Source: Rotaria socialis
Lineage: Eukaryota > Rotifera > Eurotatoria > Philodinida > Philodinidae
Length of the DNA stretch: 64,000 nucleotides
NCBI GenBank assembly: GCA_905331475.1
Contig: CAJNYU010000372.1
Span: forward strand, 1-64,000
Direction of reading: 5' to 3'
Shown: piece by piece, positions 15,477 to 29,164 of the stretch
Layout: the number at the start of each line of letters is the position of its first letter
Numbering within the stretch: position 1 is the first letter of the stretch
Position numbers and translations under genes: made by a program
Notes under the pieces: generated by a model
What the model saw: only the letters and a program-made list of their open reading frames with translations
Databases searched by the model: none
Told to the model about the DNA's origin: nothing

Positions 15477-18400
15477 TTTCTAAATAGAATTGAAAATAGC
15501 ATATCTAATCTTTCTTATTAATGTTGTATTTAAATTTGAATAGTGAGGGTCTCAAAAACCTAAATAAGAGAAACTAAATATTGTCAGTAAAAAGACAGAT
15601 TTTGTATGGAGAACGATAGGATTGCTTTGATTAGCTTTTGGAAACTAGATCATCGCTCAAAATCTTGAAACATGAATATTTGATCATGTAGACCAGGTTT
15701 TCCAAATCCAGGATAAATACATGTTGATGTATGGCAATCCAAGATAAACCCTATAGTATCTGCAAAATTCTATGCAACTACAAATTTTTCAAAACCAATA
15801 TATAGTGCATTAGTTTTCTAAAAAGTTTCTTTTTATAGAAATCTGCTTCAGCGACAAGATCTAATTAACCAGATATAATAGAGTTTATCTTGATGAAGTA
15901 ATGAGGATGGATTGGCTTGCGTGAGTTTTTGAATTTTCTTTATGGAATAAATACGAATATAAAACTTAACGTAGTCGTGAATCCATGCTCACATTAATTT
16001 TCGAAATTGTCACATCTAAGTAATTGCATATTAATGTTGGCACAGCAAAACTACGTCTTAACGATCAAAGATGAGATTAGCGTCTAGCTTCCGGTTTCAA
16101 AGCGACCCTTTCGGCTATCTATGCATGTGCTGACTTTCGATTAGTAAAAACTACAAACTCTCGATCTCGTTTTTCATATATTAAAGGATATTTACGCGTA
16201 ATGAGAGAATGGCAAATAAGATAACGTGAAATTTTCTCTTTGTTATTTATAAGACAGAATGTTTTAGAAATTGAAAATCTCGGTGTCAGTTCGGTCGAGT
16301 TTCTCGCTAACAGAGATCCTTTGATGTTGAAATATGATCAAAAACAACTCACACAAGAAAACGTTTATGAGTCTATATTGTGCGTAAAAATTTCAGATCT
16401 AATTTCCATTGAATTGCTTTTGTCTCTGATATCTGACGGCTACATGACTTCTAATAGCCTGTTACAATTCTACTGAGCATATAGATTGCATAGAGATTTT
16501 CATTCTCCATCTGTAACAGCGGTTGCATTGAAGACAGGAGATATTAATGCGCTTCCTTTTGATGTTGCTAATATTTTCAATTTACAATTTAACAAAATGT
16601 CATGTTACGATGATTTTAAGTAAAAATAAAGGAATGCAGAAGAAATATTGTGAAGTTTCGATCTTCGTTATTCCCTAACCTAGAAAACGGCATATCAATG
16701 TTCAGTCCTTCATATTTTTATTTGACATCAAAATAACTCCGCTAGTTTTTCCTAATAGAAGATATCAAAAGCTCATTTTTTCGTTGAATTCTAATGAAAT
16801 CAGATTTTGCCACTAAAAATGAACTTAACCCAAATGTGTGATAGTCGAAAGGAAGGATAATATTGGAGAATGACCATGCTCCTAAAATATGTTTTTCGTT
16901 GTGGTTTGAGTAAGAAAGTAATGAAGACTGAAATTCCGAAGTATTACACTTATATCTGTTTATACTTTTATGGTATGTGTTCAATATATTCTTTGGCCTT
17001 AAACAAAAAAGTTATAGATGAAATACTGAGATACTCATTTATAATATGAAGCATCCATTAGAATCATAAACTTTAAGTCTTTATTAGTTCTAGAGGAGAG
17101 CTTTTCAAGACTTCTTAGACAGTCACTACTTCTCTAATTGAGTAATATAAGCTTTTTCTTATACAAGCGCGAAACGTATAATAAGTTACGTGTCGATGAT
17201 AGTTTTACAATTAAAAATGTATCACTTCAATTTTTACACGATTATGAATACAATATCTCACTATTGATCGAATAATAAAATTATTGGAACATAAAAATTT
17301 TTCAAAATTATTTACAAATGGCTCACGATTTTATAATATGTGACTGAAATGCGTGAGTAGTATCCTTGTTTAAACTATCATCAGCACTTCATTTCTATAT
17401 ATATATAGATTTTAACTAAAATAAAGAGGTCAAAAACAACTTGCTTCTAGCATAGTTAATTAGCGACAGATCATCTTGCCAACAGTGAAACATATTTATC
17501 GGAATACATTTTGTTCAAAATAATGTCAATGAGTCAGAAACTTTTAGTAGAAACATTGTTTTCAGAAATTTTGACCGTAACAGAAGGAATGCTTCGTAAA
17601 TATTGAGTAGCAGGGATTTCTTAAAAAATAGAAAGCTGGTTGTTATAGATACACATGGTATACGTAGTCTTTTATTAAGTTATCAAAAAAAAACTGCGAA
17701 GAGCAACATTCAAAATTGAAAGTATTACTTTTATGACAAGTGTTGAGAAAATAAATAGCGAAGAGAAAGTTTTAAGATCATCATATTTTAGGAGTATTTA
17801 TAACGGAGAACGCTTTACAATTTATGAAAAGTCAGTTATAGTTAAAACTTTTTCACTTGTGTAAAAACTTTGTTTACAGTTCACTTTTAAATAGAAAACA
17901 CGAATATTTAATAAGCAAAAATCAACCTTACCCAATTTTTATGATCGTTAAAAATAAATTTAACTGATAACTTGATTAAAAACTCGTACGATACAACTTG
18001 TTGTTTTATACTTCAACAATACGATGAAAATAGCCATCTGTTTTTAAGCAGTATCGTTGAATATACTGAGAATTAGAACAGGTGCATGATGAATATTTCT
18101 CTCGGCATATATTTTTTTGCCTACGCATCGATTGCTAGGAGTCACTGCTTAAGAAAAATATAAACACTGCTGTTATTGTGACAATTAAGACACATAATCT
18201 AAAACATATTTCCATAATACTAATAGAATAATTAAAAAGTGGCGCAGTATTTCATTTCCTTCAAAATACTAAATACACAAAGCTAAAGTTGGGCATTTTC
18301 ATAGCTAAATCGAGTATATATTCTTGGAGACAATATTTGCACAAGCAATCAAAAAGAGAAAATCAAGATTGCCGCAGTTTTGAAAAGATAAAGCAGAAGG

Positions 18401-18496
18401 TTTTATCAAAATGTTGACTACAAATAAAGTGAATATTTTCCTTAGGAAAATTTGTTAGGATACGATTTTTCTTTTAAAGCTATCTAACAATCTAAG
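15477..18496. other. Intergenic, AT-rich, no gene seen
   Basis: About 3 kb without a convincing gene. Open frames at 16240-16476 (plus) and 16742-16984 (minus) have no motif and match AT-rich background. A short TATATA run lies near 17397. Confidence 0.5.
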
Positions 18497-18557
18497 GGAG
18501 TGGGCGTGGGGTGTGAGTAAGAATAAGTGCCCATCGAGACCTACACCCACACCCTGC
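18497..18557. repeat. Telomere-like G/T hairpin, copy 1 of a shared-core pair
   Basis: GAGTGGGCGTGGGGTGTGAG on the left faces CCTACACCCACACCCTGC on the right. The loop contains AATAAGTGCCCATCGAGACC, shared almost exactly with the copy at 19139-19188. So this is a mobile or duplicated unit and not just simple sequence. Confidence 0.65.
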
Positions 18558-19138
18558 AAGTACTGTAGCAAGGAATAGTTAGACTATCTGCATTTTTTTG
18601 TTCGCAAATTTTTATCCAGCGAATTCGAAGATGGACATGAAAGCATAGGTTTATATTTATTGAGAGCAGACTGTCAGCGGTTACGACCGTTTATGGCGAA
18701 GCATGATGGAACGTACAATGCATTTTTAACAACTGAAGTAACGATGAAAAATGATATTATCCGAGCATCATTTACAGTTTTCATGTTTTTAGGGTAATTG
18801 TAAACGGCGAGTATTTACGTTATCGGTTTAGGATGGTCGTATAATACATTATAGTGCTGTTTAAGATTGTAGTTAATAGTAGCCGAGAACAGCTGCCGTT
18901 TTCCACTGTAATTGCCTAGTCTACGATCATTTATGGTTGTACGTGGTTGACCTGAATGAATATATACCCCAAATACCGAGAAAGTAAACAACAGTACAAC
19001 TATTCGTAAATAATTTTATTTCAATGTATACTGTTACGAAGGGGCACAATCGTAATACAGATGCACATAAAAGGCTATCTCTCGATGTGTATGACTATTT
19101 ACAAATTTAGCTGTCCTTCTTGAGAAAAATAAATATTC
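18558..19138. other. Interval between the two telomere-like hairpins
   Basis: About 580 bp with no open frame of note. It includes CAGCGGTTACGACCG near 18676, similar to CAGCGATTACGATCG near 63118, which also lies just before a telomere-like hairpin. The flank may therefore be part of the repeated unit. Confidence 0.4.
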
Positions 19139-19188
19139 GTGGGTGTGGGTAAAAATAAGTGTCCATCGAGACCCACACTCCACACCCT
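19139..19188. repeat. Telomere-like G/T hairpin, copy 2 of a shared-core pair
   Basis: GTGGGTGTGGGT and ACCCACACTCCACACCC flank AAAATAAGTGTCCATCGAG. The core matches the copy at 18497-18557 with one change in the 19 bases AATAAGTGYCCATCGAGAC. Confidence 0.65.
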
Positions 19189-19330
19189 TCCTAGCATAGA
19201 TGCCCATCACGGTTGAAAATGTGCAACTGCCGCGCCGCCGCCGCCGCGACCTTATGAATAGTATGCTTTAGAGAAGGTTTTCTGCCATTTAATAAAAAAA
19301 ATGCTTATGCATCATACAATTGATATAAAC

Positions 19331-19814
19331 CAGTGACGAAGCCAGAATTTTGGGCTAAGGTGGCTCAGCTCGGTAGGGTTGTCGCGAACATCCAAATTTC
19401 GGGAAGGGTGCCTTATAAAATCGTGCTTCAGGTACAATATTGCCAGATCTTCTGGATTTTGAAAATTCATCTGGCCTTTTCGTGGATATAAAAACTTTCA
19501 ATGAACTTTTTGAGGATTTGAAAGCATTTTTGGATTTTTTAAGAGGTTTTAAAGATTTTCTGGATGATTTTTCAAAATTTTGAAAGTCTTTTTGAATTCT
19601 TTGGAAAGTTTGCAAAGTTTTCTGGATTTTTTGTAGATTTTTGGGAGGTTTTTGAGTTGGATATCTAGCAACACTAGTTAAAACGTGAAATTGTAAATAG
19701 TATTATATATTAACATAAAAAAATGTATTTTCTAAAATCTCCCATGAGGGGAGGGAGCTCAAAAATGTCTAGGTGGGCTGAGCACCCTCTCACCCTGCCG
19801 TGGCTCCGCCATTG
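19331..19814. mobile_element. Non-autonomous hAT-type DNA transposon with 8-bp target duplication
   Basis: The element starts CAGTGACGAAGCCAGAATTT and ends so that its reverse complement reads CAATGGCGGAGCCACGG; the short imperfect inverted termini are hAT-like. It is flanked by a perfect 8-bp direct repeat ATATAAAC at 19323-19330 and 19815-19822, as hAT insertions produce. The 484-bp body has A/T-rich internal repeats around GGATTTT and no transposase. The intact target duplication with diverged termini suggests an old copy of a short element. Confidence 0.85.
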
Positions 19815-19822
19815 ATATAAAC

Positions 19823-22800
19823 TATTACGTTGAATGTTAATTTTTAAAAAAATTCGTAACAACCATGAATTCATTAGAGATATGGTATTTTTAATATAAA
19901 GCCAGTGTCAGAATTTTTAGTAGGGTGCGGATACGGACAAATGCATTTTTACAAATGAAAAATTCATTACAATGATAGGATTTGAACAACGTTAAAACTT
20001 AAAGTAAATGTTTAATATTAACCGATGCACAAGCGCAATAATTGGAATTTATCAACGATCATATATCTAGATACAATCCGTATTGATTTAACATGAACAA
20101 AGGAATATCATTTCAAACATTCTTAGTGTCGTTTTCGTAGCCTGCAGATATAAGAAAAATATTTCTCTATTGTGTTTGCGAAATATGTAAATCAAACAGA
20201 CTTTCATTGTAAGAAATAAGTCAGCATTTATCAGTGAAAAAAGAAACACTACAAAAATATTCATGCTATTAAAAAAATTAACTACTGATATGTATATCAA
20301 TTATCATGACATAAAATATCTATTTTTGAACGTTTAGTAGTATGCTTCCGCAGAAAGTCATCATATAACCTAATGATGCTAGTGCTTCGGTTTCTGTTAG
20401 ACGATAAAATAGTAATGTAGATGTACTGATTGAGAAAACAAATCACTCTGATCTAGATCACAATTGATTTATACTTTCAAATATTATAGATTTCTTCAGG
20501 AAAAAGAAAAAAAATACAACCGCTGCCGCGCCGCCATGGACATCTACGCTTCCTAGAGCAAGTTCTAAAAGAGACGAAATATGAATAACAATACCGAGAT
20601 GATGGGTTTTAACGTTTTTTCCTCGTTGAACTTCTTAATCTACGCAGAATGTATTTAATTTAGTTTTGCTTGTTTTTATGAGCGAGTTTTAAATTTAAAA
20701 AGAAGCTCAACATTAAGTATCTTCTACTGATGACTTCGTATTACCTAAACGATATATTCACTATTTTATCTTTCGTTTTATTGAAATATCTTTGAAAATA
20801 AAGTTCCAGTCAAAACTGCCATTTTCTGATTCATTTCTGCTTGTTGTCTGGTTGTGAAAAAATATTTTCTGATTTTTCAATTTTTGATCTGGCCACCCTG
20901 ACCCACATCCGCAAACTACTCATGAATTGGAGAGTTGTATGAAAAGAAGAGCAAATATTATTTTTCAGAAAAAGCTCGAAATTTAAAGATAAATTTCAAC
21001 AATGTAGGTACAAAATTGTTACAAGAGAATTTTTGAACTTTTGATGATTCATTTTGTATTTTATTTTAAACTTTATTTATATTTTAACAGAAACAATCCG
21101 TCATTCCCAAATAAACCTTGTAGACACATGCAGCCACAAATTTCCCATGTAAAAGCATTTATGCAAAAAGTCAACATATTTTTGATTATAATCGATTCGC
21201 ACCACAAATAATTGATGAAAATCGAGCAATTATGATTTTTTTCTGATTAAATTGAAAATTTTAATCGATTTTTTTACTTTAATCGCGTAAAATCGATTAA
21301 AGCGACTGTAATCGATTGTCTATGATTTTTATTAATCGATTTTGAGTAATAATCGATTATCATCAGTATTTTATTGTTTTTTCTCGATTAAAATTCACGA
21401 AAATTGGTTCGGTTCTCGAATCGATATAACCATTGAGATTTAGTTAGCATAAAATAAACTCCTACTACTAATAATATATTAGAATCAATTTTGCTTTTGA
21501 ATGCATTATAACGAATTGAGTTTTATGCAGGTTAAAATAGCTAAATTGAAAACCCAATTAGAAGCCATTCAATTTTGTCCACAGAATAGCTTACGAAAAT
21601 CAAGCAAAACTGGTCCTACGCTGAAAAACACATTTTTTGAGAACTTCCACGATCAAAAGCCAATTCTCTATTGATTTTTCGTAATTACTAAGAAAACGTT
21701 TGAAAAAAAATCATTTGTAATAACTTTTTATGATTATGTTGCGTTATAAAAGTTAAAGTTGAAGCCATCATAGTAATTTAAAGATTACTAGTTTCAACAA
21801 TGTAAAATAAATTACTGTTTAAATTTAAAAAATATGATATCTGGAAAATTTAGACAGATAGATTATTACTTCAGTACTTGGTAATGAATGGCATGCACAG
21901 GTAATTCTACATCAGTAACTATCACCTTTGTTATTCGAAAAAATGATGTAACAACCTATTTAGACTCGATATATGTAAGAACAAGACAAAACTTTTGATA
22001 CTGAGCTTGATTTCTTTATGCACATGAAAAACGCGATTTCAACATATATGATCTGGTTTGAATTTAGAACAACGATTCAATTATCTCGAAAATCGCATCG
22101 AAAATCTGATGAAATACACGATAACCAGAAACATCAAACCCCTTTCAAAGAAAAAACAGTAACACTCTTTACAGTACTTTCCATAACAAGAATATATTAC
22201 ACAAAACCTCCACATTCCTGGGCTATAATACGATAGTTTCCTTTTAATATAAAGTTGAGTTTTTTTTTCGTTATTTCTTCCTTTCGCTTCAAAAGGAATA
22301 TTAAGGATAAATTTTATTTTCAAACCAAATCATTTTTGTTTTATTCCATTAATTCAAATGGAATATGGTCAGATTTGTTTTTCGTTTTGATAGCGATTGT
22401 TTTCGATGATTTCTGCCTTTTTCTCGGAGACGAGTATCACCAGTTCGTTTAGCAGAAAATAAGGAAGTAGAAGTATATTTTTTGCGAAAACAAAAATTCT
22501 GAGAAATGTAATTTAGAGAATACTGATAAATTCTTGAAAACGCTTTCTGAAAAATATAGACAATTCTAGTCTTGCTCATTGTAAATCAGCGTTACTGAAA
22601 GTAATTGATGGGATATTATTATGTGCTTGATATTGATATCGAGCCATCACAGTTACTTTGAATCAGCTGTTAGTTGATTTGTGATTGATTAAAAGCAGAT
22701 AAAAATCAACTGAAATGTGTTGTAAGCTGTAGTATTGGGAAACACTGTTGCATTGTTTATAACCGATTTTAATCTGATTTTAACCCTATTTGTTTACATG

Positions 22801-25800
22801 GATTCGCCGCTAGACACATGAAATGAACATCTACGTACAATTCTTACCTCCAATTCATAATGCCACTCTCACACTCAAGCTCACCCGAAGTCAAGCTCAT
22901 AAATAGACTCAAACTCACCAACACTTAAATCCTACCCTTACTGCAGAATCTATCCACTTATGTGAATATATGCAAGCGAAGTGTTTGAAAACAATATTCT
23001 GCTTGCAACAATTGTTTCAGAAATAGTTTTCTAGAAATATATTTTTGAAATGATTGGATCTATGGAAACTTTTCAGGTTATTTCTATGGTTGCTGAAATT
23101 TTTTCTTGTTACAACCAATTCTGCACCTCTATTTGTAACCTGTATGCTACTTCTGAGAGACCAATTAATGGTTCACTGATAAGATAATAGATCAAAGAAT
23201 TTGGAGGTATAATAAGATGTAAACGACCGAATATAGTATGTTAACTTCAAGTATTCAATTGTAATAGTGATCAGTTGTGGTTCTTTTTCTTTGATCAAAG
23301 AAATGTTTTCAAAAATTAAATGAAGTCAGGAAGACATTTTTTGCTTTTTAAAATGCTATGTTGATTCCTCATATTCAAATCTTGAATGAACATATTATTA
23401 AAATATAAATAAAATACATGGCGTTGGCAACATATTGTCAGGAGTTTTATTTTTAATTTTACCTCTGTGGCAATATTTCATGTATTTGTTTCTTGTTTTT
23501 TTCGGAACTGAAGGTGAATGTTATACTGTGATGATATTTCTGAGCACGAAAGTTCATTCGTTCACATTTAATATTTTTTATAACAATAGAAAAACGCATT
23601 TGAGTACAGAGGATAAATAATCTGTAAATACATTATGACCATTCCTGTGCATGCAAAAATAAAGTACATGCATGTTTTTGTTTTTACTGTTTATAATTTC
23701 GGTACAAGCATTTCTCTCTCGTCATATAGCGCATACCTGAAAATTGCTTCACACTGCATGTCTTTAGCTTACACTTTTACGCACGATGTTTTGAAGATGG
23801 CCCGTCGGTTTCATATAGCGACTTTATCTGTCTTTTTTGTCGCATTTATTTCATCGAAGTAATCGCATCGAACTCTGTAATTTTCGTCGTTTGTTATTTG
23901 AAGTGATTCGTACACATCAACAACAGTGTTTCAAAAAAAATTCAAGGCTGCTTTTCTCTTCATTTATTGAGCAAACAAACAACAGCGCAGTTGTATTTGT
24001 TTATATAGAAACCGTTGTTATTGTATGTGAAGTAACAGGAGTTTTTTGATGGCTAGCAACTATAGAATCGAGAAACTGTATGCTTAATATTAGTCGTGCT
24101 CTCATTTCGCGTGTGATTATACCAAGGTAGTATATCAAATCGAGAGAAGCCACTTGGAAGTGTATATAATGTATTTTTGAAAATTTCAGAATCAATGTTG
24201 TATACACATGATTTAAGATCAGAAGGCAGTAATCATTAACGGATTTTTCTTCAGTATATTCGGCGAGTGGAATAATTAAGTAATTTATAATATAGAGACT
24301 CACCCACAGAAACAAAATTGTAAGTTTTTCACAGATTCTAGCGATGGACTCGTTTAGGAGTGCCGATTTATATTTTAAAATAAATGAAAATTATCATTAG
24401 TTGGATCGATTTAAAAGTATAAATTCTTTCAGAAAAATATGTGTTCATTCTTAACTCATGTTTATCATAAACAAATTTACACGTTTTTTTTCACTAGTTA
24501 CTTTTTGCTACAATTTCAAGATGGTGTTTTCCTTTGTTTGCATGATCGGGACAAAATATCACAGAGAAATATAAGAATTCATTTTAATTTATAGTTATAT
24601 AAATATAAAGAGAGTAAAAATAGTGGGGTACTATCTCAGTGATCACTAAAATGGATGACATGATTAGTATGTGAGAAGATTGTAAAATTAGTTAATAGGA
24701 TGATTTAGGAATAAAAGAGAATAATTGAATAGTAAAATACTTTAATGATCAATTATTTATTAGTTAGGCTTTTAAATAAATTTGAAACTCAGTGGATATA
24801 ATTATTTAGCAGCAAATAAATAAAAAGATGCGTTTGTACATTCGAGTTTGCTGTAGTACGATTAATTTTATTTTACCATTTTTCTTCTCGTCATTCTTCT
24901 ATGTTCTACACACAGTAGAGACAAAATATGAATATCCTCGTTTTTGCTATCGGTCCTTTATCACTAGATTGATGTAAACAGGTAAAAGAAAGAAGAACGA
25001 GACCAAGGGGAAAGCAAAATTCCTGTGCTCTGGAGTAGAGTGAGATTGCAGGTGAAGTAGGCCTGAAGTACGATCTCATCTTACTTCATGTCTTCTTCAT
25101 TTGTAATACATTTGCATTTTACATGGTAATCCAACTCTACTTCAAAGTACGGGAGTCGCATTTTCGCCCCCTCGGAAGAGATACAAGTTGGACAGTATAA
25201 AATTTAGTTATCAGATGAATTTTTTGAATGTAAATAATGGCCTAAGCCGAAGTAACAGCGCAAAAAATAAGAGACGCGAATATTGGATTGAAGAAGCTAC
25301 ATTTGATAATGTTAAAGAGGTAGACACATTAATTGCAAACATCCGGCAAAGAAATTTACAAAATGTACAGACGGTGTAATAATAGTTTATTATAAATGAG
25401 TGTGAAACCAGTTGTGACGTGTGGCTTGAAAATTACGGGCTCTCAGGCTTGTTGTAAGCTTAATGGATGCATATGCGAGTTGAGATTGAATAAATATTGC
25501 TTTTGGTGTTGTGTGAGAAAAATTTTTCTTTCTTCTTCTTTAAACTCTTATAAACAAACTTTTGCGACCTCGCATTCCCGAACATGTGAAAAAAAATTTT
25601 TCTTTGAACTTCCATGCTCTCAATTATATTACAAAAAAGTTTCCGATCCAGCATTCTCGCTCATACAAAATATTTTTCTTTCCGTGCTTGTGTTCTCAAT
25701 TAGATCAAGGATTTTTTCATTTCATTATAACTCTCAGAATTTTCACTACCATTTCATCTTTCGTATGTCAATAGCCTACCCCTACATGAGACTAACTTCT

Positions 25801-26035
25801 CGTAACATTATGCATTTTACAATGTAACATGACATAATTGTGAAGAAAATCTTCGAAAAAACGATGCTAATTTTTTCATTCTTCATCATGCATGATGAAA
25901 TACACGACTATTCACAATTTTCTTACGTAGCAACATTAACATTATTCTATTTTAAGAATTTAAATACTTTCACTAACACCATTAACGTTACAAATCAATT
26001 TTCCGGAACATCTTTCACTTAGAAAGATCGAAGTC
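19823..26035. other. Long gene-poor interval, no supported gene
   Basis: About 6.2 kb. It has a small GC-rich patch at 20521-20540 (CTGCCGCGCCGCC, also found at 19228) and the ATCGATT cluster described separately. A CTCACACTCAAGCTCAC minisatellite-like stretch lies at 22860-22930. Open frames at 22018-22236, 25188-25379 and 25396-25827 are short. The one at 25188 (SAKNKRREYWIEEATFDNVK) has reasonable composition and might be an exon remnant. None has a recognised family. Confidence 0.45.
21190..21360. repeat. Cluster of ATCGATT palindromic words
   Basis: AATCGATT or its close form occurs six times in about 170 bp (near 21191, 21262, 21291, 21311, 21333 and 21351), several inside longer palindromes such as AATCGATT. 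It may be a degenerate satellite or a set of binding sites for a protein with a palindromic target. No gene starts nearby. Confidence 0.55.
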
Positions 26036-29000
26036 ATGAGTGCATCCGTGGAACTTTTACGTGAGAAAGGTACGACATTGTCAAACGACCAATTGAATGC
26101 GTGCTTGAATGGCATTATGCACGATCTAACAGTGGTCAAAGATGCAAATAATCAACAAACATTTATTGAAATGTTGACCAGTGTCATTCGAGTGCTCACA
26201 CCAATGGATCCTCCCACCAGTTATAGTAATCATCCGCTAATCATCAACGTCTTACGTGACAGTTTTATCGATTTTCTTAAGCAAGAAAGGAATGAAACTG
26301 TGGAACCTGTACTGAAAGAACTTTCTGATTTCTTTCAACAACGCGCCGCATCATCCTTAAAGGCGAATAACGATACCAGACAAATGCTAACTGATGCGCT
26401 CGTGGTGTTCCTCGCCGGAACAGTTTCCACTTACACGCTCTTCGCATTCTGCAACCTTTCTGATAGTTTGGATTCAACAAAAACTCCACTTGATTATTCG
26501 CTCCATGTCCTCTTGCATACGTTAGAGAACTGCAAAAATGGCAATGACACTGTTACAAGACTTGACGTAATCATCGACTGCGTTTGTTCTTCCACGTTCA
26601 TTAACACTTTCCGTTCTTTACACTCAAATGAAGACAATCTCACAGAGAATCAGACACTGTTACTGATTGACTGTGTGACGAATGTTTATCAGTACAATAA
26701 TCTTGACACAGTAACTTATTTAATGAAAAGTATTGCTTCTCGTATGCTACCCAAGTATGCTCAACTCCTACATGAATTTGTACCACCACGAAAACCGACA
26801 CATATAAATGTGTTGCATCATTTCCTTAAGATGCTTCAATTTTTGGCAATCGATAATGATACAAGACATGAGTTTGCTGACGATCATGCGTTGATGATAG
26901 ATTCACTTCTTGCTATTTTACAAGATGATTTTTTGCAGGAAAAAATTAATGACAGCGATACTAATGGGCTAATCGACAATACGACATCCTATTTTTTCTT
27001 TATTACGCTAGAATCTGATCTTCTACCACTAATAAAAACTAAGCCGAATGTGGCCAAATGCATGTTAAAGTTGACAACAGCAAAAAGTGATGTAACACAA
27101 CTCAATGCCTATCGTACATTGGCGATAATTATGACTGAAGATGAATTAAAAAGCCTCGCAGAACCTGAAAAAATTACGACTGTATTCATAAGACACCTGA
27201 ACTACTCAATTGATGTCATACAACAACGTCGCCGTCTTGAAAATCTTCTACTCTGTCTGAAAAGTACGTGTCTAAAAGCGTTTAATCGTCATTTATAACT
27301 TTTTAAGTTGTTTGCTTTTGAAAAGGTCTGGTTCAACACGAACAAATCCGAGATGAATTTGCTAAATCTGGATCTGGCCTTCCACTGTTGATCCGTTGTG
27401 CTACTGAATCCAAGTTCGATTCGACGGTCGTCAAACAGCGATCTTTAGAACTACTTCTCGTAATGACCTTCAACAAACAAGCAGAGAATGCGATTCGAAG
27501 CAATGCCAAATTTATAGCTCACATTGAAATTCTATCGCATTCCGAAGAAGTAGGTCTACAGCGCGTTGCCGAAAGTGTTTTATGGAAACTAGCAAACAAA
27601 GATCCGATTGAAACAGATACGCAAGAAAAGAAAAAGCAGAATGAAAGTGACGAAAATACTTCGCGCAACAAAAATAACGGGGATGCTCCTTCGACAAATA
27701 ATCAGCATGAATACGATATTATGATAGTAAGTATATAATTATGTTCAAATATTAATAAAGTGGAAGATATTAAGGGGTTATATAGTTGTTGAGAAAACGA
27801 ATCTAAATCAGTTTAATAGGAGACAATTGACTTGGGTGGTATTTTTCAAAATGGGACTCAGCCAAATACGTAGGATTCATAATCAAATAAAATATCTGCT
27901 AAAAACCATCTGGACATGGAAAACCTGCTGGTGAATAGTACTTCTGAAAGTATATAATTACACAATTCGAGGGTGAACAAAAATGACGTCAGAATGTTGA
28001 ACTGTATGAGAGATAACAAGCATCTTGCTGCCTATTTATCGGTAGTGGCATCATCCGAATAGTCGATTACAGTTCCTCCAAGGAGCCTACATCACAAAAC
28101 AGTATCTTTGGCACTCTCTTTTCAGAAGCAAAGACACTGAAATCAGCTCGATTCCATTTACCAGAAAATTGATTTGAGAAATATGCGACTTCGGAATTAG
28201 ATAAGAATGGTTTCTTCAGTGGCATTTCAAAAATGTATTTTGTATTTTCCTTTTAGAGCTATTCACATCAGGACAAAGAACTAGTCTACCAGATTGGCAA
28301 ACGTCTCGAAGAGGACAACTTTCGCATTTGGTTGGATCGTGATAATATGTACGGTTCTCCAACTCGGGCTATGGCTCATGCCATTGAAAATACTGATGTA
28401 AGTAACAAAACCAGTGATTTCAAGAGCGTCAATCTTTTTAGTTTGTTTTCATTTGCATGTCGGATTCCTACAAAAAAAGTGGTTACTGCGAAATGGAAGC
28501 ACACTATGCGTATCAAAAACAACGTCGCGTCATTCCACTTATTGTTAAAGGTCCATATCATGCGGATGGATGGCTTGGTCTCCTTACCACGAACAAAATG
28601 TACATTGATTTTCACAAGGTTAGCAACTTTGACGAAGCATACAGCAAGATCATTCAAGAAATCAGTCGACATCGAGGCAAGTCAATCCCAACCATGTCTA
28701 CACCGGTTGGCAACCACGGGCCAGCTCCACACAGTGTCGACATAAAGCCTGCTACAGTCGTTACGTAAGTGAAAATATTTCATTCTATATATTAGACTAG
28801 ATCTTTTTTCTTGCCAATCAAAAGGGCTCCTCTACCTCCTCGAACTTTATCTCACACACTCACTCTTTGGTCCGAAGACGATGTTAAGTACTTTTTTCAA
28901 ATTAAGCAGCTTCAGGCAATGTTGCCAATATGTGCAGGGATGGATGGATCGACATTATCAGGACTATATACAATGTGTCGGACGAACTCTAACGCAATGT

Positions 29001-29149
29001 ATGATTCACTGAAAGCGGAACTAACTGAATCGAATTCAAAGATATTACCAATTGTAACGTATCTAAAGTTCTTGGAAGAAGTAAAAAAATACGTACCCAT
29101 TACGCCTGGTAGTGCAAACGTTGCTTCGGTGGTCTGTAATCTGATGTAG
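26036..29149 (+). CDS. ARM-repeat, TIR and SAM-like domain protein (SARM1-related)
   Basis: Five exons: 26036-27263, 27326-27726, 28257-28397, 28442-28764, 28825-29149; phases close to 805 aa. Residues 1 to about 500 are helical repeats of ARM type, clearest at LVQHEQIRDEFAKSGSGLPL. A charged Lys/Glu/Asn linker (about 500-535) leads to a TIR domain starting EYDIMISYSHQDKELV, with NFRIWLDRDNMYG, FICMSDSYKKSGYCEMEAHY and RRVIPLIVKG. The C-x-x-E pattern in GYCEME matches the glutamate that NAD-cleaving TIR domains use. The C-terminal 80 residues (LWSEDDVKYFFQIKQLQAML, DGSTLSGLYTM) look like a SAM domain. SARM1 has ARM-SAM-SAM-TIR, so the order here differs. Expected role: NAD consumption or TIR signalling in the cytosol, restrained by ARM and SAM parts. 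An acceptor-like CACTTAG lies just before the ATG. Confidence 0.88.
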
Positions 29150-29158
29150 ACTTATATT

Positions 29159-29164
29159 AATAAA
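29159..29164 (+). terminator. Polyadenylation signal AATAAA of the TIR gene
   Basis: AATAAA lies ten bases after the stop codon at 29147-29149, followed by an A-rich tract. Very short 3' UTR if used. Confidence 0.55.

Noticed and set aside
19900-20925. Possible larger element between GGGTGCGGATACGG and CCCACATCCGCAAAC
   Set aside because: Only about 12 bases match in inverse orientation, with no target duplication.
27410-27440. tRNA-like GTTCGATTC box
   Set aside because: It lies within an exon of the TIR gene and has no partner arms for a cloverleaf.
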